64,000 nt of DNA from Viscum album (GCA_963277665.1 CAUJRU010000137.1:1-64000); one strand, 5' to 3'; shown: positions 11,645 through 23,290, counted from the first letter of the stretch. Notes: generated by a model not told the origin, from the sequence alone. Translations and numbers: made by a program.

Positions 11645-14643
11645 TCACGAACCCCTCCATACAAAAATATTTCAATGAGGGGGAGATATTATGAACCCAA
11701 GTCCCACCTCCAGTAGGCCTCAGGTCAGAGACTAGAATTGAGGGTATAATAATCTCATGAAATGGGAGGAATTACCCTCTATAACAATATAGGATAAGAA
11801 GATAAGATGAATCATAAACATTAACTCCATTATATAATATAAATGAAACCCAAACTATCCCAAAATGCATACATAAATAAAAATTATACAGATAAAAGTC
11901 GTTGTAATTAAAATACCAAAAATTAAAGATGAAGTAGTGACACATCAACTATTCAAATATCTGAGCAAATAATGTCTAGTGCAGTCTCTATAATAGTCAT
12001 GGATACCAGAAAATAGTTTTATATACATATGTGTGAGAATATAAGTATACTATGTAGAAAATCCAATGTCTCTCAAGCACATGTGAAAGAACTATACTAA
12101 TGAACCCATGATAAAATATAAGAACCAAAAACACCTAAACAGATTAAAAGTCCATCCAAACCTCACCAGGGAGAATTCACCAAATAAAAAAATCAATGTG
12201 ATATAATATAACATGATGCACATCTATAAAAGGGTAACCACTCCTCTTTCCCATTGGTATGCCGCTCTCAAACCTAAATATCATACATCCTGACAACCCC
12301 ATCTCTTCTGAATGCTACACTACCCAACAAAAATAGTCACAACTAACCTTTTCCAAATATACCTAGGCTTTAAACCTCACAAGCACATCCACATCACATC
12401 TTGTTCGAAGAGACTTGGGCTATAACACATCCATAACCATAGCCAGGGTAGTAGTGTGTCATTAACATGAATGAAATCAATATCATACCCTCCTCCTACC
12501 ATGTAAAACCCCCATTATATGAAACTTCATCTCATCTCATCCCACTCACGGACAACCAGGCTATGCTACATCTAGCCTAAAGACACCTGGGTTTTCCACC
12601 CCAAAAATATGGCCACATCACATCTCGCCCAAAGAAACCTGGGCTATCAAAACCACCATATGGTGCACTATCATAACTATAGTCATCACTTACTATGAAA
12701 TACCTACCAATACTAGAAGAGAGATAATGAAAGATCAAGTACCCAGACATCTATCCTACTCACTAAATGTCTAGAAAAACACCCCCCACCCTCGGTGTGA
12801 TGATACGGGTGTCGACACATAGTTCTCGACATGGGTGGGATGAGTATTGAAATAAAATGGAATATAAAAGTATTTAAATATATTCACACACAAGCCCAAC
12901 GTATGGGTTCACAACCAAACACTAGAAATCTAAATAGATCCCAACTTACACTGCCACCTCTAAAGGATTAGCACCTACAACCCATAAGACATGTCACACA
13001 ACCAAATACATTATCCAACCCCATTCATTTCATTATTAAGAAAAAAAATAATTGAAAAATATAGTTGATTTTTTATTAATTCATTATCCATTTCCATACA
13101 ATTAATAAAACAAAACCCTAGACATTTCAAGCATTATTAAAAAAGTTATTCTATCACTACACATATGTTTATCATAATGCAACAAGGCATCACAAGCATC
13201 TTGTCATTCCCATTGAAACATCACCTTACTGCCCCATAAGAATGTCCCAAAAACAACCATATTTCCACCCTAAATGCACATCCAAACATCAACCACCTCA
13301 CCACCCCAAAAAAATTTCCAAACAACCACTGCATCACTGCCCCTAAAGCATGGCCAAACATCAACTACCTCACTTCCCCAAAAGCAGAACCATCAAATTG
13401 TCACCCCACCACCCCAAAAGAATAGCCAAACATCTACCACCTTTCCACTATATATCATGTCCACACACATTACACATAAAATATAATTATATAGATTTAA
13501 TAAAGTAAATTTTATTAAATTTTACTTTATTTTATGGGCTTTATCACAGAAACCATAATCATGGGGAAACCATTTCATTAGAAAAATAAATGTGGTTAGG
13601 GAATTTCCTTTTTAGAGTGAAATCACAACAATCCTAATTGAAATAGAATTCATAAAAATATAAAATACATCCTAAAAAATCCCCCAAATTCCACAATTTT
13701 AAGTGGTGAATTAAGACCATATAATCATAATATCACAAAAATATCAAAGTTGTAAAAGCATGTAAATCATTCCCCTTTTCCCCCTTCAAATACGATTAAC
13801 CAATTATTTCTCTTTTATTAATATAGTACAACCATAAAAAATATTTAAACAATATTTAACCCCTATATAATGATACACAATAACGAGAAATGAAATATTC
13901 CTTACTTCAAAGAAGCTTTACCAACTCATTATGCACCTAAGGGTGAAGAAAAAATGCTCAGAGACCATAAAAGAATAAAAGAAACTATAGACCTACCTAA
14001 ATTATACTAAAGGGTCATTAAAAATAAGACCAAATCACACCCTAAACAAAAAATCACACCACCTAAATTTTTTTTGAAAGTATAATATCTGAAAACCACC
14101 AAGAAGGTAGAATAACATACCATGGATTAACAATAGGGATCAACAAAAATCAATGAATAGAAGAGGGGGGAAGGGATATAGAAGATACTACCAAGGCACC
14201 TATTCCTTTTACAAAACTAGAGAGTGAGGGAGTGGATGAATGAATGTAAATTAAACTATAAGTGTTATATAATAACCCATAATCTACCCATTTTACATCC
14301 TGTAAAATTTTCATGGCATGTAAATAATGGGTTTTTTGAAAATCCCATATTTCACCAAAAAAATGAATCTCCAAAACCATTAATTATTAAATGTTTTCAA
14401 TCTCACTAAAATTAAATTTAATCAATATAATAGGTCCCCCTTAACTACATTAAATCCTAGAAGTATCCATGAACACAAGTCCTGAACCCCCATTTCACCT
14501 CGTGTAAACAATACACAACATGTATTTCATATAATGAATCTGTTGTACTTCCAGCCTCCACTGAAAAATAATAGAACCACCCCTAACACCACCAACCACC
14601 AAAACTATAAAATTAAAAGGTTGGTAAGTAATGTTCCATTACA
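11645..14643 (-). repeat. E1 5' LTR
   Basis: This is the upstream LTR of the minus-strand element. It begins at about 14643 with TGTAATGGAAC (minus strand) and ends next to the PBS. It carries the same internal landmarks as the 3' LTR: the ACCTGGGCT-type repeats (about 12360-12650), the 36-bp minisatellite (13214-13460) and the block at 11700-11790. I could not single out a convincing promoter TATA box among the many AT runs. Confidence 0.85.
13214..13460. repeat. 36-bp minisatellite inside E1 5' LTR
   Basis: About seven tandem units of 34-37 bp with the same core as the array at 4924-5140, for example CATGGCCAAACATCAACTAC followed by CTCACTTCCCCAAAAG. Because 36 is divisible by three, a 70-codon frame (13274-13486, plus strand) stays open through the array with a 12-residue periodicity rich in T, S, P and Q. 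That frame is a by-product of the repeat, not a gene. Confidence 0.85.
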
Positions 14644-15430
14644 TAATTGTTTATTTTTTATCTATTTTATGTTTAGTTATTGGATTAAATTCATTTTAAG
14701 ATAATATTTTGCATATAAAAACAATAATAATATTATTATAATTCTTATTTAATTTTTAGATAGATATTATGATATAGGGAGTAAGTTTTTAGTGTTTATT
14801 TAATGGTGATTGGGTATAATATCTTTTTATGTCATTTTATCAAGATATCAACTTAGATATTGACGACCTACTGGCCAGTAGTAGCTTTTCTGGTCCCTTT
14901 GGGGGTGTTGATGATTTGATGGAATCTAGGGATTACTTGTATCAGAATAGTAGAAACCCATGAAATGATTTTGATTTTATAAGGTTAATTTCTTTTTATC
15001 TGAAATCCTCTCCTAATAGAATTATTATAAAGTGAATGATATCCCATTTTTAGTAAAATAAATGGGTATTTTTGGAAAGGCTCAATCATTTCCAGCACTC
15101 TATCATTATAAGGGTAGTTTTGTTGAGTGGAAAAAATATTTGGAAAATGGGGGATTTGGAATGTAAGATTTATTCTACATATGGTTTCTTAATTTATAAA
15201 TGTATTTCTATAGTATTTTAATTTTTCACTTCATAATACATATAGAAGAAAAAATGTGATTTTATTGGGGTATTACTATATTCAGATGAATCTAGTTTCA
15301 CTTTGTATCCAATAATGGGATCACAATTTCAATCAGTTAAATGTAAAATAATAGTCAATTTTAGGATTGGATCTGAATTATTATTCCCAGTTGGATTATG
15401 TGGCATCTAAATTTTTTTATTATTATTTCA
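14644..15430. other. AT-rich DNA flanking E1
   Basis: No gene recognised. A stretch around 14860-14960 on the plus strand is less AT-rich and gives a short readable trace (DDLLASSSFSGPFGGVDD), possibly the amino-terminal part of the ORF1-like remnant that follows. This assignment is a guess. Confidence 0.3.
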
Positions 15431-15650
15431 TATTCAGTTAGAATTAAAATTTAAATAGATATGGAAATTGAATATTCTCACCTTGGTCATCATTACCTAG
15501 TTTTAATGGGAATTGATCGTAGAAAAACTCTAAGAAATAATTTCATTCTTTCAACCATAGATGATGGTGTAATTATGAAAATTACTTATGATAAAATGCC
15601 TTTATTTTCCTGAAGTTTCCAAATGATATTCCACTATAGAAAAAAAATTA
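15430..15650 (+). pseudogene. DUF4283/LINE ORF1-like remnant
   Basis: Plus-strand translation gives MEIEYSHLGHHYLV, then DDGVIMKITYDKMPLF and a stop. This resembles the end of the DUF4283 domain of plant LINE ORF1 and related gag-like proteins, where V-E-I-D, a short strand and V-x-Y-E-x-L-P-x-FC lead into a CCHC knuckle. The cysteines expected next are not visible (S, stop, then F). The match rests on a short pattern and could be coincidental. The clearer relative at 38801-39292 is the basis of the comparison. Confidence 0.35.
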
Positions 15651-17336
15651 TAGGGAGGTCATTTTTTTATTCTTCTCACTGAGGGAAGATTAAATGAATG
15701 ATTTTAGGAAATCCATTGAGATGAATGATAATTTCATTCAAAAAGAGTAGATTAGGAATAGAATTTTTACAACTTTTAAAAATAATTTTAATTAAAAATG
15801 GGTTTTTAAGTTGGGTTTTTTTGTTTTAAATGTGGATTTGTTAGGTGAGGTTATTATAATAAATATATTAAATATATTTTTAACATTGGTTTTTACGAAA
15901 TATTTTAAAAACCATTATTTCAAAAAAAATTAATACTTTTGATGTTTTTTTAATTGATATGAAAAAACACATTAAATGTCATTTTTCTATAACTAGAATA
16001 GAAAGTGGCTTCGACAAAAGTTTTTTATAGCCAATATTGATATATGATGTCAATGTATGTTATAAAAAAATGTTCAAAAGTTGATAATTTTTCTTAAAAT
16101 ATTTAGATGTTTATTACTCCTATGGATGAAAAAAAATCATGAAACATATAAAATTGTAGAAACTAAAATAAATCTATAATAGGAAAAATAAATATTCAAA
16201 ATAATTTGAACACTTATTGTAGTGTTGTTTGACTTAGTTTTCTTTAAAGGAAAGAATTTGTGAGGTATTTGAAGTTATAGAATATATGGAATTTTAAATT
16301 TTATCTTGTGAATCTCAAATGCATTAAACTTTTTACCCAATCTAAAGAAGTATATTATTTTATAAAATAAAAAATCATTAAAAATTATATGAATTAAAGA
16401 ATACTAATCATGAATAAATGAAATAATAGGACAATATTTATTAATACCATGGTGAAATTTCTATATTATGTACATAGGGAATGATTATGAGAATTAAAGG
16501 ATTATATTATAAATGTGTAATTTTGGAGTGTAAAAAATTATATATGACAACTAAAAATGTATTCCAAATAATATAAATTTTTTTCATGATTTTAAAATTG
16601 AATGGTTTGTTGTGAAAAAATTGAAACTTCACTGTCATGCACTTTAACATTTAATTGATTATATAAATAACTAATTTTAATATCCCTATTAATAATATTT
16701 ATAATATTGATTTGTATATAATTGATGTTAAAACCACGATGAAAAAGATTTTCACATTGGTTATATATATAAACATAGGGAAAAAAAATTTAAAAACATT
16801 TATTATGTAACTGATGTTAAATATATAACACAAAATACATTTTTATATAAGATAAATTTGAAAGATATAGTGAATTAAATAGAAAACATTATTATATAAG
16901 TGAATAATGGTCACCATTTATAGAATAATGAAAGAAATATATCATTATAGGATATTTTTACTAATGCACTTGACACTTTGGTTAAGGAAACTTGAGTTCA
17001 AGAGCATAGTGATGTTGCATAGATAATTACATTCATAAATAAGAGTAAGGTTGTTACACCAGGAACCTAGGTAAAAGTAATGTGGGTTTTGAATGTGATT
17101 ACTTATATGCATCATAATTTCAAAAAATATTCTCAATTTGAAGACATTCATATTAAAAATATTTTCACTTATGAGAAGATATTGTAGCAAAGGACTGTAG
17201 TTGTTGCTGGTTCTCAAGAGTAGCGGTCTGACCCTACTATTTTGGGTGATTTTTAATGGAAACCTAGACGAGAGTAAATTCAGGGGATAAAACCTATATT
17301 TATTGGGAATGAAGGAAGAGGAGAAGGTTCTTCTAG
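15650..17336. other. Unassigned AT-rich DNA with a weak coding trace
   Basis: No feature recognised up to about 16950. Between 16970 and 17336 the plus strand has codon-like, less AT-rich sequence with about eight in-frame stops, and the minus strand has an open 134-codon frame (16945-17349). I could not assign either. The stretch ends in a purine-rich run (GAATGAAGGAAGAGGAGAAGG) just before a possible LTR start, so it may be the 3' end of an internal retroelement region. Confidence 0.3.
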
Positions 17337-17736
17337 TGTAACAACCCAAAAGTTTATATATATTGAATTTTCCTTCTCAAAAAATTATATCTTTTATGAT
17401 TAGGTATATATTATAGTATAAATATATGAAATACATTATAAAAAGTAAAAAAAAATCTATAATTAATTTAGAACATTATGATTACTGAATAAATATTAAA
17501 AATAAAATTGAAAAATTGCATTAGTAAAATGAATAAATAAAATTAAAAAACTAGAACTAGAAAATTTGAATCATATTGATCTTCAGGAATAATGACACTC
17601 GTGCATAGAACTATAAAAAAGTGAAAAAAACATTAGTAATCCAATTGAAATATTGTAAATAAAGAATATAATATTTGAGCTTAATTTTTTTGGATGATTA
17701 ATAAAGTAATTAAGAGGTATTTATAGGAGTTTATAT

Positions 17737-17842
17737 GAGCATTGGAATAGTTATATGATCATTAGTATAATAACCTGACCATTTTGAATAGTAATTTGAC
17801 CATTAAGAATAGTAACATGACCGTTGGACTAGTAACCTGACC
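17737..17842. repeat. Five-copy 20-21 bp tandem repeat
   Basis: Units begin at 17737, 17757, 17777, 17798 and 17819, with lengths 20, 20, 21, 21 and 20. A typical unit is GACCATTAAGAATAGTAACAT, of which GACCATT and TAGTAA are the best-kept parts; a sixth unit begins at 17839 (GACC). The spacing is about two helical turns. Similar short direct repeats upstream of LTR promoters can be regulatory. No function is shown here. Confidence 0.8.
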
Positions 17843-18511
17843 TCAAAATGGTAAAATTTCATTTACCATGATTAATTTATGAAAATATAAATATTTTAAT
17901 GTCATAAAACAAATATCAAAATTAAAAAATCAAATAAATTATAATCATATTTTTTTAATAAAATGTATTTTGTTGTATTTCATAAAAAAAATTATATTTA
18001 TGTTAATAAATAAAATTACCTATGATAGAAAATTATATTTAATAAATTAATTTCATTTTTAGAATCAACACATTTAAATTTTCAAAAGATTATTTTTTAG
18101 TAATTTTATGGAAAACATCATTTTTATGTGAATATTTAAAAATAGTTATTAGCTAACTGGTATGCTTTAAATTACATCATTTATGATGTAAGAATGACAG
18201 ATAATTATATAATTCTATTATAGAACAAATTTTTTTAATAATTTAAATAATTCAAGAAATTAAAATTTAAAAGCTAAAATATATTTTCCAAAGTCTCAAC
18301 TATAATGTATTCCATTAAAAAGTAATTTATCACTATTTCACTTTCCTTCTTAAAAGACTAATAAATTCATTTCATAAAGGTATTGAAAGTATTCATGCAT
18401 ATATTTCTAATCAGGAAAATCATTATGTAAAAAAATATCATTATTACAAGTTTTATCATGGAAATTATATTTTATAAAATATTTTATCCCAAAAACCTCC
18501 CTCTTCTCAAG

Positions 18512-18521
18512 TATAAATATA
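18512..18521 (+). promoter_or_regulatory. TATA-like element
   Basis: TATAAATATA followed by a C/T-rich leader (TCCTCTCCCTCCCC). In AT-rich DNA such a string occurs often by chance. Its place downstream of the tandem repeat and inside a possible LTR is the only reason to list it. Confidence 0.3.
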
Positions 18522-20214
18522 TCCTCTCCCTCCCCTTGGAAATCCATTTCCCAGACACTTATCAAAGTTGAAAATATGAAGAATAAAATTCCAAATCATA
18601 AGACCATTATCATCCTTAGGGACATTATGAAGTAATACAACTTAATTATTTCATTGATTTAAAGTTCATGGAAAAAGAACAAGACCATGAAGGAGGTAAG
18701 ATTCGTTTATCTTTTCCTTTAATTTTCCACATTTCTTCCTCAACCAACCTATTCTCTTCTAACCCAAAACTCATAAAAATAATTAAAATGAATGTAATAA
18801 TTATTTTAATGTAATTAAACTACTTTAATGATTTTATTTATATTATATTTATATGTTATACATTACTTCACACATCTTTTGACAATGTCTCGTTATGGGA
18901 GGTTATTCTCCAACGAAGACATTTCCAACTCTCTGCATATCACAATCTTTACAAATGGTTATAAAACATTGTTTATAATATATAAATTTATAAATTTATT
19001 TATTTATATTCCTCATGAGTTAATATTTTTAATGAATAGATAATAACAAAAAATAATTAAATCGAAAGAAGATGTTATATTTTAATGAAAATATAATAAC
19101 AAAACATTTGAACTTTAATATATAAAACAAAAAAATAAAATCTAGTGATTATAATTGATAAATAGTGAAAATGGATATAATTTACCCCTAGTTTCATATT
19201 TTAATAAATGGAATTTCATTATTTAGGGACAAAAAGGGTGATGAAATAAATTAGGATATAAGGTAAGGGTAATTCTGAAACCCAACTCTTTCCATTCAGG
19301 TTATAGCATATTCTATTTATTTTTAGAATGGATTTTCCCCAATGGATTTAAAATTTTATTTAACAGTTATATCACACTAATTATTAAGGATATATATTGT
19401 TCTACCTCATTGAAAATATTTCTATATCAATTACAATTTTTTCAAAGAGAAATTATTTTCCGAAACATCTCATTAACATCTCCAAAATAGTTTCTTCTTA
19501 ACTTAAAGAAAGATGATATTTTATTCCAAAATATAATATACCTAATTCATATGGGAATACCAAAGTTTATTCATTAAAATATTCTTTATGAAATCTTTAT
19601 GAACCCCATTCAGTTCCATGGGTTTATCTCATGACTACCGCTTCTATATGCTTCCTTTCTCTGTGGCATGCATGATAGTGAGAATTCAATGACATGACAG
19701 GTGGTAAAAAAATTATATAACCCTATAATTTATAATATAATGTGATATATCTCATGATATTTTCTATATTATCCATGAACATGATTCTATATTTTTTACA
19801 ATTACGATATTATGATTTATGCACATATATAATGTGTGAACATGATGATAACTTTGTTTATGTCATATATGTGATGTTTGACCAATATTTTATAATTCTC
19901 GCACCATACAATTTATATATTTTTATTTCAAGAAATAAATTTTAAGTAATAGTGGGAAATAAACAAGGGATGTGATTATAAATCAAACATCAAACTTCAT
20001 TTGATAAAACATGGCCATGCCAAAATAAATTAAATGAGTTAGTTTGATTAATCCTATATAATTTGAATTAGATAGAGGATACATAAAAGTCTATATTTTC
20101 CTTTATGAGATCATAAAATTGATATTTTATCCTTTCCCATGTCTATATGTGTTTCTCCAAACTATTCTACCCCTCATTTAATCCACATATCAAAACCTGA
20201 TTATCTCTATCAAT

Positions 20215-20847
20215 TCATGAAGCATGTTCTTCTTTCAAATCGATATGTGGTAGTCTTTCAAACATTCTATGTGTTTCCTCCTTAGAAATATTGATCTTGA
20301 AATAATCCTCTATAATCCCTTCATTATAATTAAGGATAAGTTCATGAACAACTAATATGTTAGTTACCTCCTTGTCTTCACCCTTCAGAGCACTATCATT
20401 AGCATACAACTTTAGTATTGGGATGATACCCCTCTTATACCAAGATCCCAACTATGATTCTGAATCCTTTATTGTTACACGTTTATTCTCTTAGGTCTTA
20501 TCACTGGAATATGAATATTTCTTACCCTACAAGCCGAGATTTTGAATTTCCTCATATACATGTGTTGTTTCATCCATCCTTGTCTCTCTATCTAATTTGT
20601 TTTCCTTACCCAAAGATCTGGTAAGTATGTTTTTTGGTAAATATGAGTAGTCCTTATGAGGCCTTGATATTTTCCCCTTACTTACTGGTAAATTAATATA
20701 GATAATAATTCCTTGCTCTATATTTATAGATCCAATCCTAACACTCATAATAATGTGGGGATCCTTCTCATAGTCTTTCATTGGTTGTGAGTTTTTATCT
20801 TTGTTGCTCGGTTCAAAATCCTCAATGGACCATACACTAGCCTTATT
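20215..20847 (-). pseudogene. Unassigned reading frame with three in-frame stops
   Basis: A single minus-strand frame stays open from 20847 to 20215 (about 211 codons) except for stops at 20527-20529 (TAG), 20491-20493 (TAA) and 20452-20454 (TAG). The first ATG is at 20779-20781. All three stops could derive from glutamine or tryptophan codons by C-to-T or G-to-A change, the decay seen elsewhere in the window. The product is charged and hydrophilic (for example RETRMDETTHVYEEIQ and KGEDKEVTNILVVHELIL), with no membrane segment, zinc knuckle or polymerase motif. I do not recognise the family. It lies left of a GC-richer block with a PBS-like site at 21431, so it may be internal sequence of another minus-strand retroelement. 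Confidence 0.45.
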
Positions 20848-20862
20848 TTATGTTCGGAATGG

Positions 20863-21280
20863 CATGAAGGCCTTCATGTTTTTATTATTTTTGATAATCC
20901 ACCTTCAAAGGGGTGAGGTGGAACCCTTACAAGGCCTGAAGGCTTAGATACAATTACATGACCCGCAAGTCTTAGGGGAATGAACCAGACAAGACAGTTT
21001 TCAACAGCTTCCCCACAGCATATGTCATGATATCAGCACTCCACCATCACAGGGCTGGTTGGCTAGCTGTCCTATGAAAAGATGCACAGGCATGGAACGG
21101 ATGGAAAATTCCTACCCTATCATTTTTCAATTCTGGTTAGCTCTGGTCCAGTGAATGTGCCTACCCTAAATCCTCCTCTGAAGCCTTGTCCCTTGTCGAC
21201 TGACTGGTATATATGCATTTCCTGTGGCCTGAAGTCCTTTAGGTGTCCCAAAGGCCTTAAGGTGGCCCGAAGGCCTTGAG
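20863..21280. repeat. AGGCCT-motif cluster with a perfect palindrome
   Basis: A perfect 16-bp palindrome CATGAAGGCCTTCATG lies at 20863-20878. Further AGGCCT-centred strings lie at about 20931-20945, 21251-21260 and 21268-21278. The block is clearly richer in G and C than its surroundings. Repeats of a short palindrome can mark transposon subterminal regions or an LTR, but no paired termini were seen. Confidence 0.5.
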
Positions 21281-21430
21281 ACCTCCAAAACTTATGGTGT
21301 ACTGGGTATGCTGATATAGTGGTGGTAGACATATTTTCCATCATTAAATGTTATTTTGGTGTTTCTAGTTTATAAGGCGGGATTCGAGAGCTGTTGGACC
21401 ATCCCCAATAATAGTTTCTTACTCCTTTGT

Positions 21431-21438
21431 TGATACCA
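21431..21438 (-). other. PBS-like TGGTATCA on minus strand
   Basis: Minus-strand reading gives AACATTCA directly followed by TGGTATCAACAAAGG. Eight bases match the initiator-methionine tRNA complement, and the preceding bases would suit an LTR end. It is placed correctly for the minus-strand frame at 20215-20847, but no LTR pair was found. Confidence 0.35.
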
Positions 21439-21449
21439 TGAATGTTAGA

Positions 21450-22233
21450 GGCTTGGGAAAAGGGAAGGATCTTAGTCCTGGAGTAGGAAATAGGGTGAGT
21501 CGCAATAACAAGTGCCCCAAGCATTTATAAGATGATCATAAATCCTTCAAAGTATCAAAGAAAACAAGTTTTTTTTCAATGAAGTTCTTCCACAAACACC
21601 CTATTTTTGGAGATGTCAACTTTGCTGCATATTAGTGGGGACATCAAGTGACAGACAGTATTAGTTATAATATCTAAACACCAAAAATGACCAACAAAAT
21701 CCTCAAGCAATTGTAAAATAAAAGGGTTTTGAAAATGAAGTGGGAGTTAGGTAAAACCCATCAATTTCACTTTTTTGATGTCCCATTTCATATGAAAATC
21801 ATTAAATCATCTGAAGAGGTTGAAATTGGAGCCATTATATGTTCAAGGAGAGCTAGACCAAGCAGTGATCAAATATTACACTAAGGAGAAATGTACCATG
21901 ATATGCTTATTTTTTAGGAGGCCAACTTTCACTCTCTATCATATACCCTAATATCAAAACACAAATCTAATGAAGGATTTGACTAATGTACCACCAGAAC
22001 TTAATCAATCCACCAGGATCTAATAAATACGTATACTAAAGAGAACATGAGATATTTTAAGATGATTAAGAAGAATGATTAAAATAATATTTACGTTTTT
22101 TTATTTACTTAGGATGTATGAACCTAATTTTCTCAAGATACTAAACCATTTGATTCTATAAAGTATTAATATTATGTTATTTATTTTAAAAATTAAGTAA
22201 TTATCATGTTAGAAAACGGTGAGTCACTATAGT
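21450..22233. other. Sequence upstream of E3 PBS
   Basis: This should contain the 3' part of the E3 5' LTR, because a PBS follows at 22234. By eye I find no stretch here that matches the 3' LTR starting at 26277. Either the 5' LTR is badly diverged or it was cut by the insertion at 20.2-21.45 kb. Confidence 0.3.
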
Positions 22234-22245
22234 TGGTATCAAAGA
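22234..22245 (+). other. E3 primer binding site
   Basis: TGGTATCAAAGA matches the initiator-methionine tRNA complement TGGTATCAGAGC at nine to ten positions. It is preceded by GTGAGTCACTATAGT, a plausible LTR end. Confidence 0.7.
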
Positions 22246-23079
22246 AAGGATAAATTAATTTCTGAATTAAGACTAAAAAAATTGGTGAAAACCCTAAGGA
22301 TATCCCAATATATAAAAAAACATCCTATAATTTTGGTAAAGTATAGAGTTTGTGGTTTCCTATAAATGAAATCCATATTCAGATACTAGAAAATGGATGC
22401 GGTTGTGGTATTAATTCAACTAGGGCTAGTCACCCAAAGAAATGGCTAGTTGGTTATTTAGTTGATGTTTATTATATATACTATTTGTAGGACTAATAAT
22501 GGACACCAGATTAGACATTCCTAGAGGATATTCTTTGGTTTGTCACATTTTATTTGAAAATCATTATAAATGATATATCTAACTAAAGTAATTATTCATC
22601 TTATATTTAGACAAATATCAAAGAACATGATCCTAGATTCATTGTTTAGGAAGTAGGTCTATAAAAGATAACCTAGTCTAAATATAACGATCCCATAGGA
22701 TATTTCATTAGAATTTATTTTCACATGAGAATAAATTATTTACACATGATTTTTAGACTAATGTTTTTTTAACCTTTTCTATTTTAGAAAATGCGGAACT
22801 AAGAGAAAAAAGAACACTAATCCATGTGACAGACAAAGAAATAATTATTTGACAGACAAAGAGGTATTATTTTAATTTATTCTTCTACTAATTTTACATT
22901 ATTTAGTATAGGTTTATACTATTAATTTATTTCTTCAAAGTTGATTGATTATTTTCAGGTGGTGGTCAATTTTATTTTTATTTTTTTGGATCCTTCCACT
23001 CTATTTGGAATAAGGAAGGAGTAGGGATTTAAGTTTCTAAAGTGATAAGTTTTGGTTGTTTATTTTGAGATAAAATAGG

Positions 23080-23290
23080 ATTTGTTGGTTCTTGAATTGG
23101 ATTTTATAAAACTTATTATTAGTATGGTATCGATGATCATATTTAAGGAAAAGATAAATTACTTTAATCATGGACTACAGTTCTTATCTCCCTATGGGAA
23201 CACTTATTCCATTAAGGGTGAGTGGGGCCCTAGGTCGGGAAGGTATGGAACTATTGTTCTATATTTGAAGCAGATATCATGCTACCTATT
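23080..23290 (+). pseudogene. E3 protease-like remnant
   Basis: Plus-strand translation gives LVLELDFIK and YFNHGLQFLSPYGNTYSIKG followed by IVLYLKQISCYLF. In Ty3/gypsy elements the segment after the aspartic protease active site reads D-x-ILGMDWL, then a hydrophobic strand and I-x-A-x-K-A-x-x-L-x-x-G-x-x-x-YL. The correspondence is fair. The active-site DSG/DTG was not found. The segment lies just ahead of RT as expected. Confidence 0.5.

Larger units (their letters stand above)
3338..14643 (-). mobile_element. E1: Ty3/gypsy chromovirus-like LTR retrotransposon
   Basis: Two matching blocks of about 3.0 kb flank an internal region of about 5.3 kb whose minus strand carries, in order, gag, reverse transcriptase, RNase H, integrase and a chromodomain-like tail. 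A primer binding site lies just inside the right-hand LTR. The minus-strand LTR starts read TGTAATG (5' copy) and TGTAGTG (3' copy), agreeing with the usual TG start. Domain order and the integrase C-terminal motif fit chromoviruses, and the long LTRs suggest the Tekay/Del branch, which is an inference. All domains have stops or frameshifts, so the copy is dead. LTR lengths agree within about 10 bp, but many substitutions separate them, so the insertion is old. Confidence 0.88.
17337..19140 (+). repeat. Possible LTR (TGTAACAACCC start)
   Basis: The sequence TGTAACAACCC at 17337 looks like a common plant LTR start and is preceded by a purine-rich run. Inside are a 20-21 bp tandem repeat (17737-17842) and a TATA-like TATAAATATA (18512-18521) followed by a C/T-rich leader, the layout of an LTR promoter. 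A TCTAG pentamer lies directly before 17337 and recurs at 19141, which could be a target-site duplication of a solo LTR, but a 5-mer match is weak and no CA terminus is seen there. No partner LTR was found. Confidence 0.35.

Noticed and set aside
13274..13486. 70-codon plus-strand frame with a 12-residue periodic T/S/P/Q-rich product
   Set aside because: It is the translation of the 36-bp LTR minisatellite, and the other LTR does not keep the same open frame. A repeat artefact, not a secreted or structural protein gene.
16945..17349. 134-codon minus-strand frame
   Set aside because: No motif, biased I/L/N/S/F composition, and the plus strand of the same DNA has a better codon-like trace ending in a polypurine run. 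Not supported as a gene.
23106..23116. GGTATCGATGATC as a further PBS
   Set aside because: Lies inside the protease-like remnant of E3 and matches only six or seven bases without an LTR end in front.
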